Source of the DNA: Streptomyces griseocarneus
GTDB lineage: Bacteria > Actinomycetota > Actinomycetes > Streptomycetales > Streptomycetaceae
Direction of reading: 5' to 3'
Length of the DNA: 64,000 nucleotides
Assembly (NCBI GenBank): GCA_003674045.1
Contig: PENC01000012.1
Coordinates: 1 to 64,000 of the forward strand
A program made the position numbers and the translations under genes. This document shows, in pieces, positions 33,286 to 41,617 of the stretch (within the stretch, counting starts at the first letter, position 1; each line of letters begins with the position of its first letter). The notes beneath the pieces are model-generated. The model saw only the letters and a list, made by a program, of their open reading frames with translations, made no database searches and had not been told where the DNA came from.

Positions 33286-34128
33286 ATGCCTTCTTTCGAC
33301 ACTCCCGAACCGATCTCGGTGACCGCCTACGTGTACGCCGGCTCCGTCCGGTTCAACGCGGGTGACCGTCTCGACACCGTCGTCGAGGTGCGGCCCCGCG
33401 ACCCGAAGAAGGACCTGGACGTGCGGGCGGCCGACCAGACCGAGGTCACCTGCGCGAGCGGCGCCCTGACCGTCACCACGCCCAAGGCCAATCTGCTCGG
33501 GCGCGGCGGCACCGTCGACGTGATGGTGGAGCTGCCCACGGGCTCGCGCATCGACGTGACCGGCGCCGCGGCCAGTGTGCTCGGCCAGGGCCGGCTCGGC
33601 GAGGTCCGCGTGAAGACCTCGGCCGGTGACGCCCGCCTCGACACCACCGGTCCGCTGAACCTGACCGTGTCGCACGGCCCGATCACCGTGGACCGCGTCG
33701 AGGGCATGGCCGAGATCACCAGCAGTACCGGCAACATGCGCGTCGGCACCGTCGAGGGTCCCGCAGTCCTGAAGAACACGCACGGCACCACGACCGTCGG
33801 CACCGTGACCGGCGAGCTGCGGGTGAGCGGCGCCCACGGCGGCATCGACATCGCGCGCGCCGAGGCGTCGGTCACCGGCACCACGACCAACGGCTTCCTT
33901 CGCGTCGCCGAAGTCGCTCGCGGCACCGTCCAGTTGGAGACCTCCAACGGTTCCATCGAGATCGGCGTCCGCGAGGGCACCGCCGCCTGGCTCGACGTCA
34001 GCTCCCACCGCGGGCAGGTGCGCAACGCGCTCTCCGCCTCCGAGGCCCCGGAGCAGGCCGAGGACACCGTCAAGGTCCGCGCGCGGACCAACTGGGGCAA
34101 CATTGACGTCCTTCGCGCCAGGGGCTGA
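33286..34128 (+). CDS. DUF4097 (beta-helix repeat) family protein
   Basis: A 280-aa protein made of short repeated beta strands (TSAGDARLDTTGPLNLTVSHG, EITSSTGNMRVGTVEGPAVL, QLETSNGSIEIGV), the right-handed beta-helix type of DUF4097/DUF4098 putative adhesin proteins. There is no signal peptide, so it may act in the cytoplasm. ATG 33286 is preceded by GAGGACGG. It lies between the HicB-like regulator and the DrrAB-type exporter, the typical association in Streptomyces. Role unknown. Confidence 0.8.
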   Translation: MPSFDTPEPISVTAYVYAGSVRFNAGDRLDTVVEVRPRDPKKDLDVRAADQTEVTCASGALTVTTPKANLLGRGGTVDVMVELPTGSRIDVTGAAASVLGQGRLGEVRVKTSAGDARLDTTGPLNLTVSHGPITVDRVEGMAEITSSTGNMRVGTVEGPAVLKNTHGTTTVGTVTGELRVSGAHGGIDIARAEASVTGTTTNGFLRVAEVARGTVQLETSNGSIEIGVREGTAAWLDVSSHRGQVRNALSASEAPEQAEDTVKVRARTNWGNIDVLRARG

Positions 34129-34235
34129 GCGCCCTCGTTCCGGCGGTCCCGTGCCGAGCCCGGCCGCTCGCCGGTGCGCCGGTCCCGTCCCACTCGCTCC
34201 TCTCCGATCACTTCAGCCTTCGAACGGAGGGCTCC

Positions 34236-35240
34236 ATGCCTTCATCTGTCATGCACACGCCCAGGTGCGGCGGTCCGCAGCCGCCCGTCGCCGTCTCCAC
34301 CGTCGGTCTGCGCAAGTCGTACGGCGACAAGACCGTGCTCGACGGCATCGATCTGCGGATCCCGGCCGGGTCCGTGTTCGCGCTGCTCGGGCCCAACGGC
34401 GCGGGCAAGACCACCGTCGTGAAGATCCTTTCCACGCTCATCACCGCCGACGGCGGACAGGCCCGGGTCGCGGGCCACGACATCGCCACGTCCCCGGCCG
34501 CGGTGCGTGCCGCGATCGGCGTCACCGGCCAGTTCTCCGCCGTCGACGGGCTGATCACCGGCGAGGAGAACATGCTCCTCATGGCGGACCTGCACCACCT
34601 GTCCAGGCGCGAGGGGCGTCGGGTCGCCGCCGAACTGCTGGAGCGGTTCGACCTGACCGACGTCGCCAAGAAGCCCGCCCAGAGCTACTCCGGCGGTATG
34701 AAGCGCCGTCTGGACATCGCCATGACCCTGGTCGGCGACCCGCGGATCATCTTCCTCGACGAGCCGACCACCGGCCTCGACCCGCGCTCCCGCCACAACA
34801 TGTGGCAGATCGTCCGCGAGCTCGTCTCCGGCGGTGTCACCGTCTTCCTCACCACCCAGTACCTGGAGGAGGCCGACGAACTCGCCGACCGCATCGCCGT
34901 GCTGAACGGCGGCAGGATCGCCGCCGAGGGCACCGCCGAGGAACTCAAACGGATCGTCCCCGGCGGGCACATCCGCCTCCGCTTCACCGACCCGGCCGCG
35001 TACCGGTCCGCGGCCCTCGCGCTCCGTGAGGCCTCCGGGGACGACGAGGCCCTGTCGTTGCAGATCCCCAGCGACGGCAGCCAGCGCGAGCTGCGCTCCA
35101 TTCTCGACTGGCTGGACTCCGTCGGCGTCGAGGCCGACGAACTGACCGTCCACACCCCCGACCTCGACGACGTGTTCTTCGCCCTGACCGGCTCCGACCG
35201 GCCGAACCGGCCGAACCAGCCCAAGGAGGCTGTCCGATGA
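34236..35240 (+). CDS. DrrA-family ABC exporter ATPase
   Basis: A 334-aa ATPase of the daunorubicin-resistance DrrA family. Walker A is GPNGAGKTTVVKIL, the signature is YSGGMKRRLDIAMTL, and Walker B is IIFLDEPTTGLD, with H-loop TTQYLEEADELADRI. The C-terminal extension (DDVFFALTGSD) is typical of DrrA. ATG 34236 is preceded by GGAGG. Its stop overlaps the next gene's ATG (ATGA, 35237-35240), so ATPase and permease are coupled. Substrate unknown. Confidence 0.93.
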   Translation: MPSSVMHTPRCGGPQPPVAVSTVGLRKSYGDKTVLDGIDLRIPAGSVFALLGPNGAGKTTVVKILSTLITADGGQARVAGHDIATSPAAVRAAIGVTGQFSAVDGLITGEENMLLMADLHHLSRREGRRVAAELLERFDLTDVAKKPAQSYSGGMKRRLDIAMTLVGDPRIIFLDEPTTGLDPRSRHNMWQIVRELVSGGVTVFLTTQYLEEADELADRIAVLNGGRIAAEGTAEELKRIVPGGHIRLRFTDPAAYRSAALALREASGDDEALSLQIPSDGSQRELRSILDWLDSVGVEADELTVHTPDLDDVFFALTGSDRPNRPNQPKEAVR

Positions 35241-36052
35241 GCGCTCCCCTGGCTCCCGCCCGCCCGTCCCGGATCTCTTCGGCCGTGCGCGACTCGTCCA
35301 CGATGCTGCGGCGCAACCTCCTGCACGCGCGCCGCTATCCGTCGATGACCCTGAACCTCCTGCTGACGCCGGTCATGATGCTGCTGCTCTTCGTCTACGT
35401 CTTCGGCGACGTGATGAGCTCCGGCATGGGGGGCGGCCACGCGGACCGCTCCGAGTACATCGCGTACGTCGTCCCGGGCATCCTGCTGATGACCATCGGC
35501 GGCACCCTGGTCGGCACCGCGGTGTCCGTCGCCAACGACATGAACGAGGGCATCACCGCCCGCTTCCGCACGATGGCGATCCATCGCGGGTCCGTGCTCT
35601 TCGGGCATGTCGTCGGCAGTGTGCTCCAGGCGATCATCAGTGTGGTCCTCGTCGGGGCCGTCGCCGTGGCCATCGGTTTCCGGTCCGACGCCGGCGTCCT
35701 GGAATGGATCGCGGCGTTCGGGCTGCTCGCGCTGGTCGCCCTGGCGTTCACCTGGATCGCGGTCGGGATGGGCATGAGCAGCCCGAACGCCGAGGCGGCC
35801 AGCAACAACGCGATGCCGCTGATCCTCCTGCCGCTCATCTCCAGCGCCTTCGTCCCCGTCGACGCGATGCCCGGCTGGTTTCAGCCGATCGCCGAGTACC
35901 AGCCGTTCACACCGGCCATCGAGACGCTCCGCGGCCTGCTGCTCGGCACGGAGATCGGCGACAACTGGTGGATCACCGTCGTCTGGTGCCTGGGCCTGGC
36001 GGCGCTCGGCTACCGCTGGTCGAAGACGCGGTTCGACCGCGATCCGAAGTAG
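35237..36052 (+). CDS. DrrB-family ABC exporter permease
   Basis: A 271-aa permease with six membrane segments of the ABC-2/DrrB type. Features include LNLLLTPVMMLLLFVYVFGDVM, FRTMAIHRGSVLFGHV and LPLISSAFVPVDAMPGWFQPI, the latter being the conserved C-terminal loop of DrrB permeases. It completes the exporter with the upstream ATPase. It ends 23 bases before an unrelated DUF6461-type gene, so the operon may continue. Confidence 0.92.
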   Translation: MSAPLAPARPSRISSAVRDSSTMLRRNLLHARRYPSMTLNLLLTPVMMLLLFVYVFGDVMSSGMGGGHADRSEYIAYVVPGILLMTIGGTLVGTAVSVANDMNEGITARFRTMAIHRGSVLFGHVVGSVLQAIISVVLVGAVAVAIGFRSDAGVLEWIAAFGLLALVALAFTWIAVGMGMSSPNAEAASNNAMPLILLPLISSAFVPVDAMPGWFQPIAEYQPFTPAIETLRGLLLGTEIGDNWWITVVWCLGLAALGYRWSKTRFDRDPK

Positions 36053-36075
36053 CGGCATAAGGGATGATCCGTGAC

Positions 36076-36726
36076 ATGAGTGCGACTGCCGCTGACTATG
36101 TCTGGTTCGAGGAAGGCTTTCCGGAGCTCGCCGAGGCGTATTGCTTCACCCTGGTGCGGGGAGTCGCGCCTGCCGAGCTGTTGCGGCGGCTCGGAGGGCG
36201 GGAGGAGAAGGCGCCCGGAGGGATGGACGCCTTCGTGGACGCGGCGTTCGACCTGCACGAGTCCGGCGGTGAGGACGGGGGCGAGGGGGAGCACGGGGGA
36301 CGGCAGTTCGTGGCCATGGCCTCCGTCGGCGGGTGGACGCTGATGATCGAGCCCAACGGGTACGTCGGGGTCACGGAGGACAGGGCGCTGGTCGCGTCGG
36401 CGGGGGCGTGCTGGGTGTCCCACTTCGTGAACATCGACGGCGTCGACTCGTTCCTGTGGGCGGAGGACACGGTCAGACGGCTGAGTTTCGAGCCGACGTT
36501 CCCGGATCACCGTTACGGATCGACGCCCGACGCCGCGCTGGCGGAGATGGAAGAGGCCGGGTTCCCCCTCGGGAGGGAGGAGTCCGAGGGGCCGGAGGAG
36601 TCCGAGGGGCCGGAAGCGGACGTCCACGCCGCGGCGTTCGCGCTGGCGGAGCGGTTGACCGGGATCGCGGTGACGTCCGGCCTGCTGGAGAACGGCGAGT
36701 TCGTGTGCGGGAGTGTGCCGTTCTGA
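36076..36726 (+). CDS. DUF6461-like protein
   Basis: A 216-aa cytoplasmic-looking protein with YVWFEEGFPELAEAYCFTLVRGV at the N-terminus, VGGWTLMIEPNGYVG in the middle, and an acidic insert with a repeated EESEGPEESEGPEA. The first two blocks match DUF6461 proteins that Streptomyces carries in many copies. ATG 36076 matches the usual start; ATG 36064 would add four residues. Function unknown. It follows the exporter genes closely but need not be related. Confidence 0.7.
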   Translation: MSATAADYVWFEEGFPELAEAYCFTLVRGVAPAELLRRLGGREEKAPGGMDAFVDAAFDLHESGGEDGGEGEHGGRQFVAMASVGGWTLMIEPNGYVGVTEDRALVASAGACWVSHFVNIDGVDSFLWAEDTVRRLSFEPTFPDHRYGSTPDAALAEMEEAGFPLGREESEGPEESEGPEADVHAAAFALAERLTGIAVTSGLLENGEFVCGSVPF

Positions 36727-36746
36727 CGGTGGGGCGTCCGGGCCGG

Positions 36747-37553
36747 TCAGGACGGGCGTGTGCCGGTGACCACCGTGGCCGTGAGGTCGTCGCACGTGTG
36801 GACCTCGGTGGCCAGGCCGGCGGCGGTGAACGCCGCCACCGTCAGCGGCGCCTGCCGTTCGCTCGTCTCGACGAGCAGGTGGCCGCCCGGCGCCAGCCAC
36901 CGGTGGGCGGAAGCCGCCACGCGCCGCTGGACGTCGAGGCCGTCCGAGCCGCCGTCGAGGGCGACGGCGGGCTCGTGGTCGCGGGCCTCGGGCGGGAGCA
37001 GGCCGATCGCGTCGGTGGGTACGTAGGGGGCGTTGGCGACGAGGATGCCGACGCGTCCGCGCAGCGTGGCGGGGAGCGGTTCGTAGAGGTCGCCCTCGTA
37101 CACCTGCCCCGCCGGGCCGAGGTTGCGGCGGGCGCAGCGCACCGCGGCGGGGTCGATGTCGGCGGCGTGCAGTTCGATGCCGTCCAGGGCCGCGGCCAGT
37201 GCGGCCCCGACCGCTCCCGAGCCGCAGCACAGGTCGAGGACCACGGGAGCGGGCCCGGAGACGAGCGCGAGGGCCCGGCGGACCAGGTGTTCCGTGCGCC
37301 GCCGGGGTACGAAGACGCCCTGGTCGACGGCTATGCGCAGACCGCAGAACTCGGCCCAGCCCAGGACGTGTTCGAGCGGCAGCCCGGCGGCCCGGCGGCC
37401 GACCATGGCGGCGAGCTCGTCCGGCGTGCGGGCGGCGGCGAGGAGCAGTTCCGCCTCGTCCTCGGCGAAGACGCACCCCGCGGCGCGGAGCCTGGTGACG
37501 ACGGCGCCGGGGGAGAGGTCCGTCGGCCTCCCCGGATCGGCCGTGGCCGTCAA
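36747..37553 (-). CDS. HemK/PrmC-like protein-(glutamine-N5) methyltransferase
   Basis: A 268-aa SAM-dependent methyltransferase. SAM motif I is VVLDLCCGSGAVGAAL, and the acidic loop is ELHAADIDPAAV. The PrmC NPPY catalytic motif is NAPYVPTDAIGL, the variant seen in a distinct actinobacterial PrmC-like group. It may methylate Gln side chains of an unknown target. TTG 37553 is chosen as it overlaps the ATP-grasp stop (TTGA) and has GGGGAG upstream. It is coupled to the ATP-grasp gene, which hints at joint peptide or small-molecule tailoring. Confidence 0.8.
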   Translation of the reverse strand: MTATADPGRPTDLSPGAVVTRLRAAGCVFAEDEAELLLAAARTPDELAAMVGRRAAGLPLEHVLGWAEFCGLRIAVDQGVFVPRRRTEHLVRRALALVSGPAPVVLDLCCGSGAVGAALAAALDGIELHAADIDPAAVRCARRNLGPAGQVYEGDLYEPLPATLRGRVGILVANAPYVPTDAIGLLPPEARDHEPAVALDGGSDGLDVQRRVAASAHRWLAPGGHLLVETSERQAPLTVAAFTAAGLATEVHTCDDLTATVVTGTRPS

Positions 37554-38389
37554 AGGGACTCCCCGGCGGTGATCAGGCGGCGCAGGGAGGCCGCCATGTT
37601 CGCCGCGAAGTCCTCGCGGGCCGCGGGTGTCAGGAGCTCCAGGGAGAGATACGGGTTGAGGTCCTCCAGCTCCACCAGGAGGAGTTCGCCGCCGGGGGCG
37701 CGGCAGGCGTCGACGCGCTGGATGCCGTGATCGATCGTGTTCCAGTCGACGAAGCGCTGGGCGAAGGCCAGGTCGTCGGCGGTCGGCTCGTAGGGCACCA
37801 GCTCCCAGCGCCGGTCGGGCCGGGGAGCGTGAAGGGCGTACTGGAAGTCCCGGTCGACGAAGTAGAACGACACCTCGTAGGCGAAGTCGATGCGCGGCTG
37901 CACAAGGATGTCGCCGTACGCCAGTTCGGGCAGCCGGTCGCCGGGGACGAACTCCAGCCCGATGGAATCCGCGCCGAGCTTGGGCTTGACCACGTACTCG
38001 GCGGCCTCCGGCAGCCGGTCCAGGTCCTCGCGGCGGTCGACGGTGGGGATGACCGGGTGGCCCGCGGCGGTCAGGTCGAGCAGGTACTGCTTGCCGACCA
38101 TGTCGGCCTTGCCGGTCAGCTGGTTGTAGACGCGCACGCCGTGCTTCCGCGCGAGGGCGCGGAACGCGTCGTACTCCGCCTGGTAGTTCAGCACCGGGCC
38201 GCTGTTGCGGACGACGACGGCGTCGAAGCCGTCCATCAGCGCCGCCGCGTCCAGCGGGTGGCAGAGGGCCACGTCGAATTCCTCGCGGAGGCGGTCGGCG
38301 AGGTGGATGTCCTCGTCGCAGTAGCGGCGCCCGCGGGCCTCGTAGGCGAGGTCCGTGACGTACAGGATGCGATGGCGGTGCTGCGGCAT
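37550..38389 (-). CDS. ATP-grasp family ligase-like protein
   Basis: A 279-aa ATP-grasp enzyme that would join a carboxylate to an amine or thiol using ATP. Core blocks include YNQLTGKADMVGKQYLLDL, AAEYVVKPKLGADSIGLEFV, and the metal-binding VELEDLNPYLSLELL near the C-terminus. The first 60 residues form the pre-ATP domain (ILYVTDLAYEARGRRYCDEDI). ATG 38389 is chosen over the in-frame ATG at 38428. It overlaps the PrmC-like gene by 4 bases. Substrate cannot be told. Confidence 0.85.
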   Translation of the reverse strand: MPQHRHRILYVTDLAYEARGRRYCDEDIHLADRLREEFDVALCHPLDAAALMDGFDAVVVRNSGPVLNYQAEYDAFRALARKHGVRVYNQLTGKADMVGKQYLLDLTAAGHPVIPTVDRREDLDRLPEAAEYVVKPKLGADSIGLEFVPGDRLPELAYGDILVQPRIDFAYEVSFYFVDRDFQYALHAPRPDRRWELVPYEPTADDLAFAQRFVDWNTIDHGIQRVDACRAPGGELLLVELEDLNPYLSLELLTPAAREDFAANMAASLRRLITAGESL

Positions 38390-38498
38390 GGTGGCCCCCC
38401 GTGTCCCCGTGCGTATGACTGGGGTCAAAGTACCTGGTCAGGGCGAGGGCGTGGAAAAACGGATGCGTTCGCGCGGGGCGTCTGCGTACCGTCCGTGA

Positions 38499-39737
38499 AT
38501 GGCCCCAGAACTCCGCCGAGTCACTGACCAGGACCTTCCCGAGTGGTCCCGTGCCCTCCGTGTCGGCTTCCTCCGTCCGCCCGTGGTCACCAAGGAGGAG
38601 GTCGAGCTCCGCACCGCGGCCGTGGCCTCCGGCCGCGTCCAGGGTGTGTTCGACGGCAGCCGCTGCGTCGCCACGTTCCGCAGCTTCGATCAGCGCCTCA
38701 CCCTTCCCGGCGGCGCCGACATCGCCGCGAACGCGGTCAGCAACGTGACCGTCTCGCCCACCCACCGCAGGCGCGGCCTGCTCCGCCGCATGATGGCGGC
38801 CGATCTGCGGGCCGCCGAGGAGCGCGGCGCGGCCGCCGCGACCCTGGTCGCCGCCGAGTACCCGATCTACGGCCGCTACGGCTTCGGCCCGGTCACCTGG
38901 GCCACGGAATGGGAGGTCGACGTCGCCCGCACCGGCCTCGACCGCCGCCGGTCCGGAACCGGTGACGGCGGCCGCGTCGACCTCGTCGACCCCGCCGATG
39001 TCCGTGAGCACGGCCCCGGCCTGCACGAACGGCTGCGCGCGACCCGGCACGGCGTCATCGACCGCATCGAGCGCTGGTGGCTGGTCAACACCGGCGCGAT
39101 GCCGACCGGTCTCCCCTGGGAGGAGCCGTTCTTCGCCCTCCACCGGTCCGCCGACGGCACCGTCGACGGCCTCCTCGCGTACTCCACCAAGGACCCCTGG
39201 GAGGGCATGAACTCCCAGGGCATGGTGAACGTCCTCGATCTCGTCGCGGTGACGCCCGCCGCGGAACGGGCCCTGTGGCACTACGTGTTGTCGATCGACC
39301 TGGTCACGAAGGTCCGCACCGGGTTCCGCGCCCCCGACGACCTGCTTCCGCTGCTGCTGCCCGACCCGCGCGCGGCACGCGTCACCGCGCACGCCGACTT
39401 CCTGTGGCTGCGCCCGCTCGACGTGCCGACTCTGCTGGCGGGCCGTACGTACGCGGCCCCCGGATCGCTCGTCCTCGGCGTCACGGACCCGGGCGGCCCG
39501 GCGGATGGCCGTTTCCTGCTGGAGGCCGGGCCGGACGGCGCGCGGTGCGTGCCCACCACGCGGGCGGCCGACCTGGTGCTCGGCCCCGGTGAACTGGGCT
39601 CCCTGGCGCTGGGCGACGAGTCCGCGGCCCGCCTCGCGGAGCTGGGCCGCGTCGACGAGGAACGGGCGGGCGCGGTGGCGCTCACGGACGCGCTGTTCCG
39701 TACGGCACGGCGGCCGTGGTGCCCGGACTTCTTCTGA
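38499..39737 (+). CDS. Eis-like GNAT N-acetyltransferase
   Basis: A 412-aa enhanced-intracellular-survival type acetyltransferase: two GNAT folds and an SCP2-like C-terminal domain. The acetyl-CoA loop is VTVSPTHRRRGLLRRMMAADL, followed by YPIYGRYGFGPVT. The protein ends CPDFF; a terminal Phe is used in catalysis in Eis enzymes. Known members acetylate aminoglycosides or other amines. The ATG lies 109 bases from the divergent ATP-grasp gene's start, and no regulator adjoins. Confidence 0.9.
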   Translation: MAPELRRVTDQDLPEWSRALRVGFLRPPVVTKEEVELRTAAVASGRVQGVFDGSRCVATFRSFDQRLTLPGGADIAANAVSNVTVSPTHRRRGLLRRMMAADLRAAEERGAAAATLVAAEYPIYGRYGFGPVTWATEWEVDVARTGLDRRRSGTGDGGRVDLVDPADVREHGPGLHERLRATRHGVIDRIERWWLVNTGAMPTGLPWEEPFFALHRSADGTVDGLLAYSTKDPWEGMNSQGMVNVLDLVAVTPAAERALWHYVLSIDLVTKVRTGFRAPDDLLPLLLPDPRAARVTAHADFLWLRPLDVPTLLAGRTYAAPGSLVLGVTDPGGPADGRFLLEAGPDGARCVPTTRAADLVLGPGELGSLALGDESAARLAELGRVDEERAGAVALTDALFRTARRPWCPDFF

Positions 39738-39759
39738 CGATCTCCTGCTTCCCCGGCCC

Positions 39760-39790
39760 TTGACCTCAAGTGGGCTTGAGGTTGCAGGAT
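39760..39790 (+). promoter_or_regulatory. SoxR-type promoter with 19-bp spacer
   Basis: CCTCAAG-TGGG-CTTGAGG (39764-39781) is a perfect SoxR-box-like inverted repeat. It lies between -35 TTGACC (39760-39765) and -10 CAGGAT (39785-39790), separated by exactly 19 bp. That overlong spacer is the hallmark of MerR-family (SoxR) activated promoters. It faces the FMN reductase gene. Confidence 0.88.
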
Positions 39791-39844
39791 CTTCTCGACA
39801 GCACGCCGGTGGGACCACCGGCACGAACCCTGGGGGGACCCGCC

Positions 39845-40438
39845 ATGTCCGAGGACACCTACCGGCTCGCCGTCATCGTCGCCTCCACCCGCGAGGGCCG
39901 CTTCGCCCCGACGGTGGCCAAGTGGCTCGCGACGGAGGTCGCGCAGCGCGGCGACATCGAGCTCGACGTCATCGACCTCGCCCACCACCCGCTGCCGCTG
40001 AACCTCTCCAAGGAGCCCGGCCCGGAGGACATCGCGGCCCTCGCCGCGGTGACGCCGCGGCTGGAGCAGGCGGACGGCTTCGTCGTGCTGACGCCGGAGT
40101 ACAACCACAGCTACCCCGCGTCGCTCAAGAACCTCATCGACATCCACTACACCCAGTGGCGCGCCAAGCCGGTGGGCTTCATCTCGTACGGCGGGCTCTC
40201 CGGCGGTCTGCGCGCGGTCGAGCACCTCCGGCCGGTCTTCGCGGAGCTGCACGCGGTGACCATCCGCGAGACGGTCAGCTTCCACAGCCCCTGGGGCAAG
40301 TTCGACGAGGAGGGCGCCCACCTGGACCCGGAGGCGGGGGAGGCCGCCGCCAAGGCCGCGAAGGTCATGCTCGACCAGCTCGCCTGGTGGGCGGTCTCGC
40401 TCCGCGAGGCGCGCGCAGCCCGTCCGTACGGGGCCTGA
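39845..40438 (+). CDS. NADPH-dependent FMN reductase family protein
   Basis: A 197-aa flavodoxin-like reductase. The FMN phosphate loop is ASTREGRFAPTVAKW and the second flavin loop is LTPEYNHSYPASLKNLID. It would reduce FMN or quinones in the cytoplasm. The SoxR-type promoter directly upstream suggests induction by redox-cycling compounds, and SoxR regulons in Streptomyces are known to include such a flavin reductase. ATG 39845 follows GGGGGGACC. soxR itself is not in the window. It converges on an HxlR gene across an 18-bp palindrome. Confidence 0.9.
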   Translation: MSEDTYRLAVIVASTREGRFAPTVAKWLATEVAQRGDIELDVIDLAHHPLPLNLSKEPGPEDIAALAAVTPRLEQADGFVVLTPEYNHSYPASLKNLIDIHYTQWRAKPVGFISYGGLSGGLRAVEHLRPVFAELHAVTIRETVSFHSPWGKFDEEGAHLDPEAGEAAAKAAKVMLDQLAWWAVSLREARAARPYGA

Positions 40439-40446
40439 CGGTACGG

Positions 40447-40464
40447 CGTACGGCCGGCCGTACG
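40447..40464. terminator. 18-bp perfect palindrome between convergent genes
   Basis: CGTACGGCC-GGCCGTACG (40447-40464) lies in the 40-base gap between the FMN reductase and HxlR genes. Flanking CGTACGG copies allow alternative pairings. Probably a shared 3'-end hairpin, though a protein site cannot be excluded. Confidence 0.5.
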
Positions 40465-40478
40465 GTCGGTCGTACGGT

Positions 40479-40820
40479 TTACGCCGCCTGGGCGTCCGCT
40501 TCGTTCAGCCGGGCGATGCGGATCTTGCCCCAGGCGTTGAGCGGGCCGAGGGCGGTGTCGAGCGCCTGGCCGTACTCGGTGAGCGAGTACTCCACGCGGA
40601 GCGGCACCCCCTCGTAGACCTCGCGGTGCACGATGCCGTCCGTCTCCAGCTCGCGGAGCTGCTGGGTCAGCACCTTCTCGCTGATGCCGGGCAGGAGGCG
40701 CTTCAGCTCGCCGAAACGACGGGTGGCGTCGTGGAGGGCCCACAGGACGTGGACCTTCCACTTGCCCTCGATGACGTCGATGGCAGCGTCTATGCCGCAC
40801 TGGTACGGCTGGTTCTTCAT
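40479..40820 (-). CDS. HxlR-family transcriptional regulator
   Basis: A 113-aa winged-helix regulator of the HxlR type. A conserved Cys near the N-terminus (YQCGIDAAIDVIEGKWKVHVL) is followed by the DNA-binding block RFGELKRLLPGISEKVLTQQLRELE and the wing VYEGVPLRVEYSLTEYG. Members with this Cys can sense electrophiles or quinones, which would fit the neighbouring FMN reductase. ATG 40820 starts the conserved part. Own promoter, target unknown. Confidence 0.9.
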   Translation of the reverse strand: MKNQPYQCGIDAAIDVIEGKWKVHVLWALHDATRRFGELKRLLPGISEKVLTQQLRELETDGIVHREVYEGVPLRVEYSLTEYGQALDTALGPLNAWGKIRIARLNEADAQAA

Positions 40821-40879
40821 GCGTCCCCCCGGTGGACGGATTGCCTTCGCACCCACCTTAGGCCGCTCAGGCCCCGGGG

Positions 40880-41470
40880 TCAGGAGAGCAGGTCGTCGAC
40901 CTGGGCCTCGCCCTCGCGGTAGCGGCGCGCGATTTCCGCGCTGCAGTCGTCCGCCGTCCGCTGGAGGCCCGCCCGGCGTACCGAGACCTGGCGCTCGAAG
41001 GCCTCCAGACGGCGCTTGCCCTCGCGCAGCTCGTCGTCCGTCCGCGCGTCCAGGTCGGACAGCTCCACCTCGGCCAGCATGTCCTCGGCCAGCCGCCGGT
41101 ACTCCGCGCTGTGCGGGGTGCCGAGCCGTACGTGGCGGGCGGAGGACCGCTGGGTGGAGGGGCCGTCCGCCAGGATCTCCGACAGGCGTTCCACGACGAG
41201 CCGGGCCATGACCGGGGACCCCGGCGAGGCCCGCCGCGCGAGCTCCGCCCGCAGGATGTCGATGCGGCCCTGGAGGAGGCGCCGTACGTAGCTGAGATCC
41301 GCCTCGTCCTGCTGCGCGGCTCTGCGCAGGGTACGCAGCTCCGCCAGGCTCAGCAGGCCCAGCTCCCGCCCGGGGACGTCCGCCAGCCGCCCGGTGCGCT
41401 GGCTCGGCGGCCGGGGGTGCACGCTGTCCGCTGTCGTGAGCATGGGACCGTCCTCAATGGGTGTGGGCAT
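40880..41470 (-). CDS. rsiG: RsiG, c-di-GMP-dependent anti-sigma factor of WhiG
   Basis: A 196-aa helical protein carrying two exact copies of the E(X)3S(X)2R(X)3Q(X)3D motif: EADLSYVRRLLQGRID and ERQVSVRRAGLQRTAD, about 100 residues apart. This pair binds cyclic-di-GMP in Streptomyces RsiG, which then holds sigma-WhiG inactive and blocks sporulation onset. The two motifs sit in a long antiparallel coiled coil. ATG 41470 (MPTPIEDGP) is chosen; ATG 41443 with GAGGA upstream is also possible. whiG is not nearby, as expected. It is divergent from dtd. Confidence 0.92.
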   Translation of the reverse strand: MPTPIEDGPMLTTADSVHPRPPSQRTGRLADVPGRELGLLSLAELRTLRRAAQQDEADLSYVRRLLQGRIDILRAELARRASPGSPVMARLVVERLSEILADGPSTQRSSARHVRLGTPHSAEYRRLAEDMLAEVELSDLDARTDDELREGKRRLEAFERQVSVRRAGLQRTADDCSAEIARRYREGEAQVDDLLS

Positions 41471-41617
41471 GAGCTTCCGTTCCCCTCGGGCGGTGTGCTT
41501 CCGGGTCACGTTGCCCCTTCGAGCACCGCCTGCACGCATGGTGCCACTGCGGGGCGCCGGGGCGCAGGGGCTCTCCACCCGAACGGCCCTGGATGGACGC
41601 AGGGCATCATGGTCCAT

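Noticed and set aside
36747..39824. A 1025-codon minus-strand open frame spanning several genes
   Set aside because: Only its last 268 codons look like a protein (the PrmC-like enzyme). The rest is the shadow of the ATP-grasp and Eis-like genes.
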